Positions 36,459 to 43,739 of a DNA stretch of 64,000 nucleotides are shown piece after piece. Below the pieces are notes generated by a model. It searched no databases. It saw only the letters and a program-made list of their open reading frames with translations, and had not been told where the DNA came from. The DNA comes from JAHDHW01 sp963793295 (GTDB lineage Bacteria > Bacteroidota > Bacteroidia > Chitinophagales > Saprospiraceae), in assembly GCA_963793295.1 (NCBI GenBank), contig CAWBZX010000028.1, positions 434,001 through 498,000 on the forward strand, given 5' to 3'. Every line of letters begins with the position of its first letter. Position 1 is the first letter of the stretch. The translations under genes and the position numbers were made by a program.

Positions 36459-37241
36459 ATGACTTACGAGAATATCAAAGTAGACTTTAGAGACAACATT
36501 CTGTTCCTAACCATCAATCGGGAAAAAGCAATGAACGCGCTTAATCGGCGTACAATGACTGAATTGCATCATTTCTTTTATGAAACTGCTCCGAAAAATG
36601 ATGAAGCACGCGGAATAATTATTACTGGTGCCGGAGAAAAAGCTTTCATTGCTGGTGCGGATATTAAAGAATTTTTAGAACTGGATGCAGGAAATGGTAA
36701 GGATTTGTCGAGATTCGGGCAAGAAGTTTTCTATTTTATCGAGCGCTTTCCCAAACCAGTAATTGCAGCGGTGAACGGATTTGCTCTCGGGGGCGGATGT
36801 GAATTAGCAATGGCTTGCCATATTCGGATTGCAGGGGAGAAGGCTCGTTTTGGACAGCCCGAAGTTAACCTAGGAATCATTCCAGGTTATGGAGGAACAC
36901 AGCGTTTGATTCAGTTAATTGGAAAGGGAAAAGCGACCGAACTTTTAATGACAGGCGATATGATCGGAGCCGAAGAAGCTTATCGGCTCGGATTAGTGAA
37001 TTATGTCGTTCCTCAAGGGGAAGAAGTGGCAAAGGCTGTTGAGCTTATTGAAAAAATTGCAACTAAAGCTCCGATTGCAATTAAAAAAGTTATTGAATGT
37101 GTAAATGCGCATTTTGATAAAAATGTGGATGGCTTTGATTTTGAAATAGACGAATTTGGAAAATTAACCAGCACAGAAGATTTCAAGGAAGGAGCTACTG
37201 CTTTCGTTGAAAGGCGTGTTGCGAATTTTAAAGGAAAATAA
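36459..37241 (+). CDS. Enoyl-CoA hydratase/isomerase family protein
   Basis: Crotonase-fold enzyme of 260 residues that adds water across the double bond of enoyl-CoA in fatty-acid degradation or similar pathways. Oxyanion-hole segments are GAGEKAFIAGADIKEF and AAVNGFALGGGCELAMACHI; the two catalytic glutamates of hydratases lie in GGGCELAMA and RFGQPEVNLGIIPGYGGTQR. All key positions are present, so true hydratase activity is likely. It precedes the ferredoxin reductase gene by 66 bp, with a -7 box between, so it is probably a separate transcript. Confidence 0.93.
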   Translation: MTYENIKVDFRDNILFLTINREKAMNALNRRTMTELHHFFYETAPKNDEARGIIITGAGEKAFIAGADIKEFLELDAGNGKDLSRFGQEVFYFIERFPKPVIAAVNGFALGGGCELAMACHIRIAGEKARFGQPEVNLGIIPGYGGTQRLIQLIGKGKATELLMTGDMIGAEEAYRLGLVNYVVPQGEEVAKAVELIEKIATKAPIAIKKVIECVNAHFDKNVDGFDFEIDEFGKLTSTEDFKEGATAFVERRVANFKGK

Positions 37242-37273
37242 AGGGTTAAACAATGCGAATGACGGATTGTTAG

Positions 37274-37281
37274 TATCTTTG
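37274..37281 (+). promoter_or_regulatory. Bacteroidota -7 box upstream of ferredoxin reductase
   Basis: TATCTTTG fits TAnnTTTG, 27 bases before the start codon at 37308. No matching -33 element is obvious. Confidence 0.5.
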
Positions 37282-37307
37282 CATTTCTTTTGAAAAATGT
37301 ATTGCAA

Positions 37308-38321
37308 ATGATTAAAACTGATATAATAATTGTAGGTGCCGGACCAGTAGGGTTATTTACTGTTTTTGAAGCAGGTTTGTTAAAAATGCACTGCCAATTG
37401 ATAGATTCGCTGCCACAGTCTGGTGGCCAACTCACGGAGATTTATCCAAAAAAGCCTATTTATGATATTCCTGGCTATCCTGAGATACTCGCCGGTGATT
37501 TGGTGAAAAATCTAATGAAACAAATCGAGCCCTTTAACCCTGGATTTACACTTGGAGAAAGAGTTGAATCTGTTGAAAGGACCGAAGACAATATTTTCCA
37601 TGTTACAACTAACCGTGGCACTAAACTACAGGCTCCGGTAATAGCCATTGCTGGGGGATTAGGCTGTTTTGAGCCACGAAAACCACCTATTTCCAATATT
37701 GAAGAATTTGAAGACAAAGGGGTCGAATATATTATCAAGGATCCTGAGTTTTATCGGAATAAAAAAGTGGTGATTGCTGGGGGAGGAGATTCTGCTTTGG
37801 ATTGGACCATTTATCTTGCTGACATTGTTGATGAATTAATATTGATACATCGGCGAACACAGTTCAGAGGTGCTTTGGACTCCGTTGAGAAAGTAAAAAT
37901 GCTTAGCCTTGAAGGAAAGATCAAGTTGTTGACTGAATCACAGGTGGTCGGCCTCAATGGAAATGGAAAACTTAGCGAAGTAGTGGTCAAGCACAGCAAA
38001 GAAGGAGAATTGAAAATGGAAACGGACCATTTTATTCCATTATTTGGCTTGTCTCCGAAACTGGGTCCTATCGCTGGTTGGGGACTTAGTATTGACAAAA
38101 ATGCAATTGAGGTAAACACAATTGATTACAGTACAAATGTGCCGGGGATCTACGCAATTGGAGACATCAACACTTATCCAGGAAAGCTCAAACTCATTCT
38201 TTGCGGATTCCACGAAGCGACTTTGATGGTCCAGTCAGCCTTTAAAATAGTTAATCCCGATAAGAAAATTTCTTTTAAATATACTACCGTTACTGGAGTT
38301 GAAGGTTTTTCAGAAAAGTAA
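37308..38321 (+). CDS. Ferredoxin-NADP+ reductase, thioredoxin-reductase-like type
   Basis: Flavoprotein of 337 residues that moves electrons between NADPH and ferredoxin. The FAD motif is TDIIIVGAGPVGLFTVFEAG, the NAD(P) motif is KKVVIAGGGDSALDWTIYLA, and the FAD-binding tail is NVPGIYAIGDINTYPGKLKL. It lacks the CxxC redox centre of thioredoxin reductase (the equivalent position reads AIAGGLGCFEPRKP), which is the mark of the FNR2/YumC group. ATG 37308 is preferred over a TTG 18 bases upstream because the FAD motif begins immediately. A ferredoxin gene follows after 31 bp, almost certainly its redox partner. Confidence 0.92.
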   Translation: MIKTDIIIVGAGPVGLFTVFEAGLLKMHCQLIDSLPQSGGQLTEIYPKKPIYDIPGYPEILAGDLVKNLMKQIEPFNPGFTLGERVESVERTEDNIFHVTTNRGTKLQAPVIAIAGGLGCFEPRKPPISNIEEFEDKGVEYIIKDPEFYRNKKVVIAGGGDSALDWTIYLADIVDELILIHRRTQFRGALDSVEKVKMLSLEGKIKLLTESQVVGLNGNGKLSEVVVKHSKEGELKMETDHFIPLFGLSPKLGPIAGWGLSIDKNAIEVNTIDYSTNVPGIYAIGDINTYPGKLKLILCGFHEATLMVQSAFKIVNPDKKISFKYTTVTGVEGFSEK

Positions 38322-38352
38322 ATTAAAGACTCCAATAACTCTGGAAAATTAA

Positions 38353-38670
38353 ATGATAAAAATAAAAGTAACTGATCGGGGAGGCAAAGAACATTTACTC
38401 GAAGCGCCAACGGATATGAATTTAAATTTGATGGAGGTTTGTAAAGCTTATGAACTTCCCATCGAAGGAACTTGTGGAGGTATGGCGCTTTGCTCTACTT
38501 GTCATGTATACATTAACAGTGATCACGAATTGAACCCACCAACAGAAGCTGAAGAAGACATGCTTGATCAAGCTTTTTTCGTTGAAGATAATAGCCGACT
38601 TGGTTGTCAAATCAAATTAGCCGACGAGATAGATGGCCTTGAAGTTGAACTTGCTCCTCAAGCAGGTTAG
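38353..38670 (+). CDS. 2Fe-2S ferredoxin
   Basis: A 105-residue adrenodoxin-like ferredoxin. Cluster ligands are in EGTCGGMALCSTCHVYI (C-x5-C-x2-C) and the fourth Cys in SRLGCQIKLA, the spacing used by adrenodoxin/putidaredoxin-type proteins. It follows the ferredoxin-NADP+ reductase gene in the same direction with a 31-bp gap. Together they supply electrons to an oxygenase, reductase or Fe-S assembly step that is not encoded nearby. Confidence 0.95.
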   Translation: MIKIKVTDRGGKEHLLEAPTDMNLNLMEVCKAYELPIEGTCGGMALCSTCHVYINSDHELNPPTEAEEDMLDQAFFVEDNSRLGCQIKLADEIDGLEVELAPQAG

Positions 38671-38722
38671 TAATTGACTAATTTCCCTTGTATTTTTTTG
38701 TATGACTTGTTTATTTAAAATA

Positions 38723-38744
38723 TTAATCGTAATTTTACGATTAA
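38723..38744. promoter_or_regulatory. ArsR-type operator palindrome 1
   Basis: A perfect palindrome: TTAATCGTAA and TTACGATTAA around TT. It lies ten bases before the start of the ArsR-family gene, where autorepression is expected. A close copy occurs at 39091-39112. Confidence 0.8.
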
Positions 38745-38754
38745 ATTAATAAAC

Positions 38755-39075
38755 ATGGGTGCTTCAAAAAAAGAATTGTTCACATTATCTCAGAACAATA
38801 TTGCTAAAATAGCAAAAGCTTTGTCTCACCCTGCCCGAATAGCTATTCTTGAATATTTGCTGAAAACTAATGCCTGCGTTTGTGGTGATCTGGTTGACAA
38901 ACTACCTCTTTCTCAGTCCACAATTTCCCAGCATTTGAAAGAATTGAAAAATGCCGGAATCATCTCTGGAAATATATCAGGCACCAGTGTTTGCTACTGC
39001 ATCAATCCGAAAGTTTGGAGCGAAGCAAGTAAAGTATTGAATAATTTGTTCAAAGAACTCAAAAACTGCTGCTGA
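38755..39075 (+). CDS. ArsR family metalloregulator
   Basis: A 106-residue winged-helix repressor that releases DNA on binding a metal or metalloid. ALSHPARIAILEYLL is the start of the domain; NACVCGDLVDKLPLSQSTIS contains the CVC metal-binding pair of the alpha3 site, and STISQHLKELKNAGIISG is the recognition helix. Further cysteines are VCYC and the terminal CC. The ELxVCDL-type motif points to As(III)/Sb(III) or Cd-type sensing. The first gene of a three-gene operon with palindromic operators before it and between it and the next gene. Confidence 0.93.
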   Translation: MGASKKELFTLSQNNIAKIAKALSHPARIAILEYLLKTNACVCGDLVDKLPLSQSTISQHLKELKNAGIISGNISGTSVCYCINPKVWSEASKVLNNLFKELKNCC

Positions 39076-39090
39076 TTTTTTTTGTATTTA

Positions 39091-39112
39091 TTCATCGTAA
39101 TATTGCGATTAA
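39091..39112. promoter_or_regulatory. ArsR-type operator palindrome 2
   Basis: TTCATCGTAA-TA-TTGCGATTAA has the same 22-base layout as the site at 38723-38744, with few substitutions. It lies between the ArsR gene and the DUF6428 gene, which suggests an internal regulated promoter or a second repressor contact. Confidence 0.7.
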
Positions 39113-39142
39113 CATTTTTTTTTGAAACAAAATCTAATTATC

Positions 39143-39604
39143 ATGATTACCAAAAAATTCATAGATTTATTAAATTCGAATGAAGGAAAAGAATTGGTTT
39201 TTGAATATGCCGAAAATCAATTTGTACCGGCTTCTTACCATATTACAGAAGTAAAAAACCTTTACTTTGAATCCGTCGATTGTGGTGGTTTTACTCATGA
39301 AGAGTATCAAACAATTGTGCAATTATGGGTCAGTGAAAAGGAAAAAAAGAACAAGCACATGGAGACTCAAAAAGCACTTAAAATCATGAACCGCGTCAAT
39401 GGTGTAAAACCTTTGCGCCAGGATACTGAAATATTTTTTGAATACGGAAGAGGTGATTTACGAACTTCAAACTATAGTGTTGAAAAAGTTGATATACAAG
39501 AAGATAAGGTTGTTTTAAAAATGTACGTTCAACCGACAGCTTGTAAACCACGAAGTTTGGAAAACATAAATGATTTGAAACGAGTTATGCAATCCTGTTG
39601 CTAA
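39143..39604 (+). CDS. DUF6428 family protein
   Basis: A 153-residue soluble protein of a family found beside ArsR genes in Bacteroidota; function unknown. It contains KNLYFESVDCGGFTHEEYQT and ends in a CC pair (MQSCC), with another Cys in TACKPRS, which hints at thiol or metalloid chemistry. Start ATG 39143 is chosen over a TTG 21 bases earlier. Its stop overlaps the following acetyltransferase start (TAATG), so the genes are translationally coupled. Confidence 0.85.
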   Translation: MITKKFIDLLNSNEGKELVFEYAENQFVPASYHITEVKNLYFESVDCGGFTHEEYQTIVQLWVSEKEKKNKHMETQKALKIMNRVNGVKPLRQDTEIFFEYGRGDLRTSNYSVEKVDIQEDKVVLKMYVQPTACKPRSLENINDLKRVMQSCC

Positions 39605-40077
39605 TGGTTTTGAGACCTTTGATAAAAGCAGATTACGAAGCGGTGAAACGGATTTACCAGGAGGGAATTCGAACTAAATTGGCAACGTTTGAAACCACGG
39701 TTCCTGATTGGAAAGCTTGGGATAGTAAAAATTTACCATGTTGCCGCTTCGTAGCTGTTTTAAATGACGAAATTAAGGGTTGGGTAGCTTTATCTCCGGT
39801 ATCGAAAAGAGAAGTGTACCGAGGCGTTGCGGAAATAAGTATCTACGTTGGAGAAAACTTCAGAGGTCAGGGAATCGGAAGTAAGTTGATGAAACATTTG
39901 ATTAAACACGCAAAAAAAGAGGGTATTTGGACATTACAAGCCAATGTTTTTTCAGAAAATGAAGCTAGTTTAAAATTGCATCTTCAACATGGATTTCGAA
40001 TTGTTGGCGTTCGCGAGCGAATTGGACAATTAAATGGAGTGTGGAAAGATAACATTTTGTTAGAAAACAGATTTTAG
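39604..40077 (+). CDS. GNAT acetyltransferase, ArsN/phosphinothricin-acetyltransferase-like
   Basis: A 157-residue acetyl-CoA-dependent N-acetyltransferase. IKADYEAVKRIYQEGIRTKLATFETTVPDW is characteristic of the phosphinothricin N-acetyltransferase/ArsN group (text shortened here to its ends: IKADYEAVKRIYQEG and ATFETTVPDW). RGQGIGSKLMKHLIKHAKK is the acetyl-CoA loop. In ars operons ArsN1 detoxifies arsinothricin, an organoarsenical amino-acid antibiotic; homologues also acetylate phosphinothricin or methionine sulfone. Position in the ArsR operon favours an ArsN role. The start codon overlaps the stop of the preceding DUF6428 gene. Confidence 0.85.
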   Translation: MVLRPLIKADYEAVKRIYQEGIRTKLATFETTVPDWKAWDSKNLPCCRFVAVLNDEIKGWVALSPVSKREVYRGVAEISIYVGENFRGQGIGSKLMKHLIKHAKKEGIWTLQANVFSENEASLKLHLQHGFRIVGVRERIGQLNGVWKDNILLENRF

Positions 40078-40197
40078 ATATTAAAAGGAATTTAGCTTCT
40101 AATAATTTGCTCAAAGCTCATGTTATTTTTTATGGTTTGAAATATACTGATAATCAATTGTTTAAAAATCATTCTTTCAGATTAATAAAAAATATAG

Positions 40198-40205
40198 TAA
40201 CTTTG
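40198..40205 (+). promoter_or_regulatory. Bacteroidota -7 box for SPOR-domain gene
   Basis: TAACTTTG fits TAnnTTTG, 44 bases before the start codon at 40249. No convincing TTG at the -33 spacing. Confidence 0.4.
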
Positions 40206-40248
40206 TAGACCGGTTCTTACTGAGTTGAAAAATGATAAAAAAATACTA

Positions 40249-41271
40249 ATGGGTATTGATGTTGCCAAACATATTAGCGAATTAATTTACGATCATGATT
40301 CTGTTATTATACCAGAATTAGGAGGCATCGTTGCTAGTAGCCAATCTGCTTCAATTGATCATGTTCAAGGTTTGATTCACCCACCTTCCAAGAAGTTATC
40401 TTTCAATGAAAACTTGTTGTTAAATGATGGTCTTTTGGTTGATTATGTCAAAAGGAAGAATAATATTTCGCTTAAGGAATCTGTGAATGCAATCAGTGAT
40501 TTTGTTTCACAAACAAAGGAAAAACTTAATAATAAAGAAATTGTCATACTCCCGCAGATCGGTAGATTGTATAAGGATTATGAAAATAGTTTGCGTTTTT
40601 TACAGGACACAACTAATTTTAATACGGATGTTTTTGGCCTGCCAACGCTTCAGTTTTATCCTATCCTTCGTTCACAGGAACCACCAGAAATAAAGAAAAA
40701 CAAACCAGTCAAGTTAGTTTCAGATAAACAAGGTTTTGGAATTAGCAGATCCTTATCTAAAAAAATTGCCAGTGCCTTTTTACCATTATTTTTAGGTCTC
40801 GTTATTACGGTTTTTTCAATTGGCATTTATGAAAAACAGACCGAAGAAAAAATTAATGTTCAGGATGTTCAAAAAATTCCTGTTAATGAAAACAGGGTTA
40901 ATAGAAAACCGTCTATTGATAATTTATCTTTTTTTGAAGGGCTGCCTGCTGGTGAGCAATTCAAAGGTGACTTTGAAAACAATGAAGGAATGGAATCTGA
41001 CGAGTTAGTGCCAATTGATACAGAAAGTGCTACTATTGTAGAACAACAAAATTTATGCGTGATCATTATTGGTGTTTTTAGCCGGAAAGAAGGTGTTCAG
41101 AAACGTTTAAAAGACATTTATGATTTTGGTTATGATGCGTATCAAGATAAAACGGGAGATTTAACCAGAGTAGGAGTGCAATTTGGTTATGAGCAAAAAA
41201 GTGAAATCGTAGATATGCTTGACATCGTGCGCGATAAATTTGATCATCGTGCATGGATATTGAAAGAATAA
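40249..41271 (+). CDS. HU-CCDC81 and SPOR domain protein
   Basis: Bacteroidota-specific fusion of 340 residues. The N-terminal half (about 1-145) is a pair of HU/CCDC81-like domains, with HISELIYDHDSVIIPELGGI as signature; a membrane helix follows (about 178-198, IASAFLPLFLGLVITVFSIG). The C-terminal SPOR domain (about 270-340, CVIIIGVFSRKEGVQKRLKD, AYQDKTGDLTRVGVQF) binds denuded peptidoglycan. Such proteins probably act at the division site or in the cell envelope. ATG 40249 is preferred over TTG 40225. Followed by a strong terminator. Confidence 0.9.
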   Translation: MGIDVAKHISELIYDHDSVIIPELGGIVASSQSASIDHVQGLIHPPSKKLSFNENLLLNDGLLVDYVKRKNNISLKESVNAISDFVSQTKEKLNNKEIVILPQIGRLYKDYENSLRFLQDTTNFNTDVFGLPTLQFYPILRSQEPPEIKKNKPVKLVSDKQGFGISRSLSKKIASAFLPLFLGLVITVFSIGIYEKQTEEKINVQDVQKIPVNENRVNRKPSIDNLSFFEGLPAGEQFKGDFENNEGMESDELVPIDTESATIVEQQNLCVIIIGVFSRKEGVQKRLKDIYDFGYDAYQDKTGDLTRVGVQFGYEQKSEIVDMLDIVRDKFDHRAWILKE

Positions 41272-41294
41272 AATAATCAATCAATTGATTTTGA

Positions 41295-41326
41295 CCCGAA
41301 TGCTGCCTCAGTTATTCGGGTTTTTT
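41295..41326 (+). terminator. Intrinsic terminator
   Basis: CCCGAAT (41295-41301) and ATTCGGG (41314-41320), 12-base loop, then six T and further T-rich sequence. It ends the SPOR-protein transcript. Confidence 0.85.
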
Positions 41327-41685
41327 ATTTTAATTATTTAATGCCTAAAAATTGGGGTTGAAATTTATAAATTAATTCGATTTTGGAAAGATAATTATTA
41401 GCAACTTTAAATTTAAGAATATTTCAATTTAAGGAATAAAAGTTTGTTTATTTCAATCTAATAAAATTAAATTTTATTGACTATTTCTTGAACCTTAATC
41501 AACAGAATATTGTTTCATATATAATTGATAATTTAAGCTATTTAAAATACCTTTGTGGAAGATTTAAAGAGGAAACGTAAAGAAGGAATTAAAAGCTTAG
41601 ACAAAGCAATTAAATAATCTTTTTCAATTGATGGTTTAACTTATTTGTTTTTTTTAAGTCATAAAAAATATCAAGTAATCAAAAA
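41327..41685. other. AT-rich intergenic region before kdsA
   Basis: 359 bases of very AT-rich DNA after the terminator. Apart from the promoter at 41525-41555 and a 20-codon reading frame (41555-41617), which begins within the -7 box and is probably fortuitous, I see no feature. Confidence 0.5.
41525..41555 (+). promoter_or_regulatory. Bacteroidota promoter for kdsA
   Basis: TTG (41525-41527), a 20-base spacer and TACCTTTG (41548-41555) match the TTG / TAnnTTTG consensus. The predicted start would give an untranslated leader of about 125 bases. Confidence 0.7.
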
Positions 41686-42498
41686 ATGCTAGAGAAAATT
41701 CCGAAAATTAAATATCTCGAGGAAAACAACTTTTTCCTTATAGCTGGCCCCTGTGCAATTGAAGGTAGGGGAATGGCTTTTGAGATTGCGGAAAAGGTTT
41801 CCAGCATTTGCGACAGACTTCATATTCCTTATATTTTTAAAGGGTCGTATAAAAAGGCAAACCGTTCAAGACTTGATTCTTTTACGGGGATTGGAGATGA
41901 AAAGGCGTTGAGCATACTTAAAGAAGTAGGGGATCACTTTAATATTCCGGTTACTACTGATGTTCATACTGAACCAGAAGCAACAATGGCTGGAAAATAT
42001 GTAGATATTATTCAGATACCTGCGTTCTTATGCCGCCAAACCAGTTTGTTAGTTGCTGCGGCCGAAACAGGTAAGGTAGTTAATGTAAAAAAAGGCCAGT
42101 TTTTAAGTCCGCAAGCCATGCAATTTGCAATTGACAAAGTAGTTCAATCCGGTAATAATAAAGTACTGCTAACAGAGAGAGGTACGACTTTTGGATATCA
42201 AGACTTAGTTGTAGATTTTCGGGGAATTCCGGAGATGCAATCATTGGGCGTAAAAGTAATTCTTGATTGCACGCATTCTTTACAGCAACCAAATCAAAAT
42301 ACAGGTATTACTGGTGGAAAACCTGCATTGATTGAAACAATAGCAAAAGCTGGTATAGCTGTCGGGGTTGATGGTTTATTTATTGAAACACATCCAAATC
42401 CTTCTGAAGCTAAATCTGATGGAGCTAACATGCTTCAACTTAATAAGTTGGAAGGGTTATTGGAAAGAGTATTAAAAATTAGGCGAAGCTTATTTTAA
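41686..42498 (+). CDS. kdsA: 3-deoxy-8-phosphooctulonate synthase
   Basis: Condenses phosphoenolpyruvate with arabinose 5-phosphate to Kdo-8-phosphate, committed to the lipid A inner core. The 270-residue protein has the canonical blocks FFLIAGPCAIEGRGMAFEIA (with the catalytic-site Cys), GSYKKANRSRLDSFTGIG, VTTDVHTEPEA, IQIPAFLCRQTSLLVAAA and VLLTERGTTFGYQDLVVDFR, then LDCTHSLQQPN and GLFIETHPNPSEA. Full length with no missing residue. Its presence shows an LPS-bearing Gram-negative cell. It has its own promoter and is followed by the secreted protein pair. Confidence 0.97.
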   Translation: MLEKIPKIKYLEENNFFLIAGPCAIEGRGMAFEIAEKVSSICDRLHIPYIFKGSYKKANRSRLDSFTGIGDEKALSILKEVGDHFNIPVTTDVHTEPEATMAGKYVDIIQIPAFLCRQTSLLVAAAETGKVVNVKKGQFLSPQAMQFAIDKVVQSGNNKVLLTERGTTFGYQDLVVDFRGIPEMQSLGVKVILDCTHSLQQPNQNTGITGGKPALIETIAKAGIAVGVDGLFIETHPNPSEAKSDGANMLQLNKLEGLLERVLKIRRSLF

Positions 42499-42577
42499 GC
42501 AGAATTTAATTTCTTGAAAACTTGTATAGTACAGAAAAATATTTTATATTAATCATAAATCACAAAAGGAGATCGAT

Positions 42578-43027
42578 ATGAATTCCTTAAAAGCATTCTT
42601 AACAATATTTACTTTAATTTTTGCAATTACTATTGCAACATCACAGAGTGAAAAGACTTTGGTGAAATCCTTTAATTTGAAAGGAATTCAAGTTGTTGTT
42701 TTGGATTTAGATGGTGATGTGGAAGTTAGAGAATGGAAAAATTCAATTATGCGTATTCAGTTAACGATCATTATTGAAAATGGCAATGATTCAATGCTGA
42801 AAACGCTTGTTAGAGCGGGGAGGTATAATCTTTATTCCAAAGTGAATAACGAAGACTTTAGAATTTTTGCTCCAGAAACTAAGAAAGACATGAAGGTTAG
42901 TGGTTACGATTTGAAAGAAAATATTTCATACATAGTGTATGCACCTGAAAATGTTATCGTAAGGATGGCCGGCGAAGCATCAACTGATGCTGAATTAGCT
43001 CCTCAATCAGAGTCCTCTTCACTTTAA
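42578..43027 (+). CDS. Secreted protein, paralogue A (function unknown)
   Basis: A 149-residue protein with a signal peptide (about 1-23, FLTIFTLIFAITIATSQ). The mature part begins SEKTLVKSFNLKGIQVVVLD and continues with DGDVEVREWKNSIMRI, a pattern shared with the neighbour at 43204 (FEIDSVDKITLNLVGEYELEKW). Such FxxxxxxxIxLxxxGxxxxxxW-like proteins resemble DUF4097-type beta-helical adhesins. A classical Shine-Dalgarno AAAAGGAG lies six bases before the start, which is uncommon in this window. Terminated by the hairpin at 43051. Confidence 0.7.
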   Translation: MNSLKAFLTIFTLIFAITIATSQSEKTLVKSFNLKGIQVVVLDLDGDVEVREWKNSIMRIQLTIIIENGNDSMLKTLVRAGRYNLYSKVNNEDFRIFAPETKKDMKVSGYDLKENISYIVYAPENVIVRMAGEASTDAELAPQSESSSL

Positions 43028-43050
43028 CATTATATACTTTCCTTCTTCTT

Positions 43051-43090
43051 AAAAGGGTATAACTTTCCCACTGGTTATACCCTTTTATTT
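43051..43090 (+). terminator. Strong intrinsic terminator
   Basis: Thirteen-base perfect arms (AAAAGGGTATAAC at 43051-43063, GTTATACCCTTTT at 43074-43086) with a T-rich tail. Separates the two paralogous secreted-protein genes. Confidence 0.85.
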
Positions 43091-43203
43091 TTGAAGAATC
43101 GTTAAATTATATTTAATTGTTTGTTTTAGCTTTTAAACTATTGTTTGCGGCAATATCTTTGATCTATTCATTGTTGAATTTTAACACAACAAATAAATTT
43201 TTT

Positions 43204-43653
43204 ATGCGATTTTTTTCAATTGTACTTTTTTCTACTTTATTTATTCAGTTAGCTAATGCTCAACTCACAAAAGTGCTTCACCAGACTTTTGAAATAGATA
43301 GTGTTGATAAAATAACACTCAATTTAGTTGGAGAATATGAATTAGAAAAGTGGGCCGGGAATAATATCCTTACAGAAACAAAAATTGAAATCTATGATGC
43401 CAAGCCCGGAGTTTTTAAATACCTTATTGAAGAAAAAGGGCGATATGAAATCGTTGCTGAAATAAACATTGATAATATGACAGCCACACTATTTTCTAAT
43501 GATTCTAAAAGATCAGTAATTAAAAATAGAGAAACAGGGAAAGAATGTTATGAATTCATCAAAGTGAAAATATTTGTTCCCGAAGACTTTAATATTGATG
43601 ATCCTGTTAATTTGGTTCGTATGACCTCAACTGCAACGTCAAATAATGACTGA
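43204..43653 (+). CDS. Secreted protein, paralogue B (function unknown)
   Basis: A 149-residue protein starting at ATG 43204 with a signal peptide (MRFFSIVLFSTLFIQLANA, then Q). The mature part (KVLHQTFEIDSVDKITLNLV, GEYELEKWAGNNILTETKIE) is clearly related to the protein at 42578, including a shared GRYNL/GRYEI segment and the same length. The similarity suggests a local duplication. A longer frame from 43117 would start with a second hydrophobic stretch and is disfavoured. Followed by a strong terminator. Confidence 0.7.
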   Translation: MRFFSIVLFSTLFIQLANAQLTKVLHQTFEIDSVDKITLNLVGEYELEKWAGNNILTETKIEIYDAKPGVFKYLIEEKGRYEIVAEINIDNMTATLFSNDSKRSVIKNRETGKECYEFIKVKIFVPEDFNIDDPVNLVRMTSTATSNND

Positions 43654-43669
43654 ATAAGAATAAATAAAA

Positions 43670-43712
43670 ATCAAAAAAAGCATCTCGGTATTATCAAGAT
43701 GCTTTTTTTGAT
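43670..43712 (+). terminator. Strong intrinsic terminator
   Basis: Sixteen-base perfect arms (ATCAAAAAAAGCATCT at 43670-43685, AGATGCTTTTTTTGAT at 43697-43712) around an 11-base loop, with a run of seven T in the arm itself. It may act in both directions. Confidence 0.85.
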
Positions 43713-43722
43713 TACTCTTGTA

Positions 43723-43730
43723 TACCTTTG
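43723..43730 (+). promoter_or_regulatory. Bacteroidota -7 box for FAD-protein gene
   Basis: TACCTTTG fits TAnnTTTG and lies only ten bases before the start codon at 43740, implying a very short or leaderless mRNA. A proper -33 TTG was not found. Confidence 0.5.
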
Positions 43731-43739
43731 CGATCAATC

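Noticed and set aside
41555..41617. GTG-initiated 20-codon frame upstream of kdsA
   Set aside because: Its first base is the last base of the -7 box, so it would not be fully transcribed; composition is ordinary.
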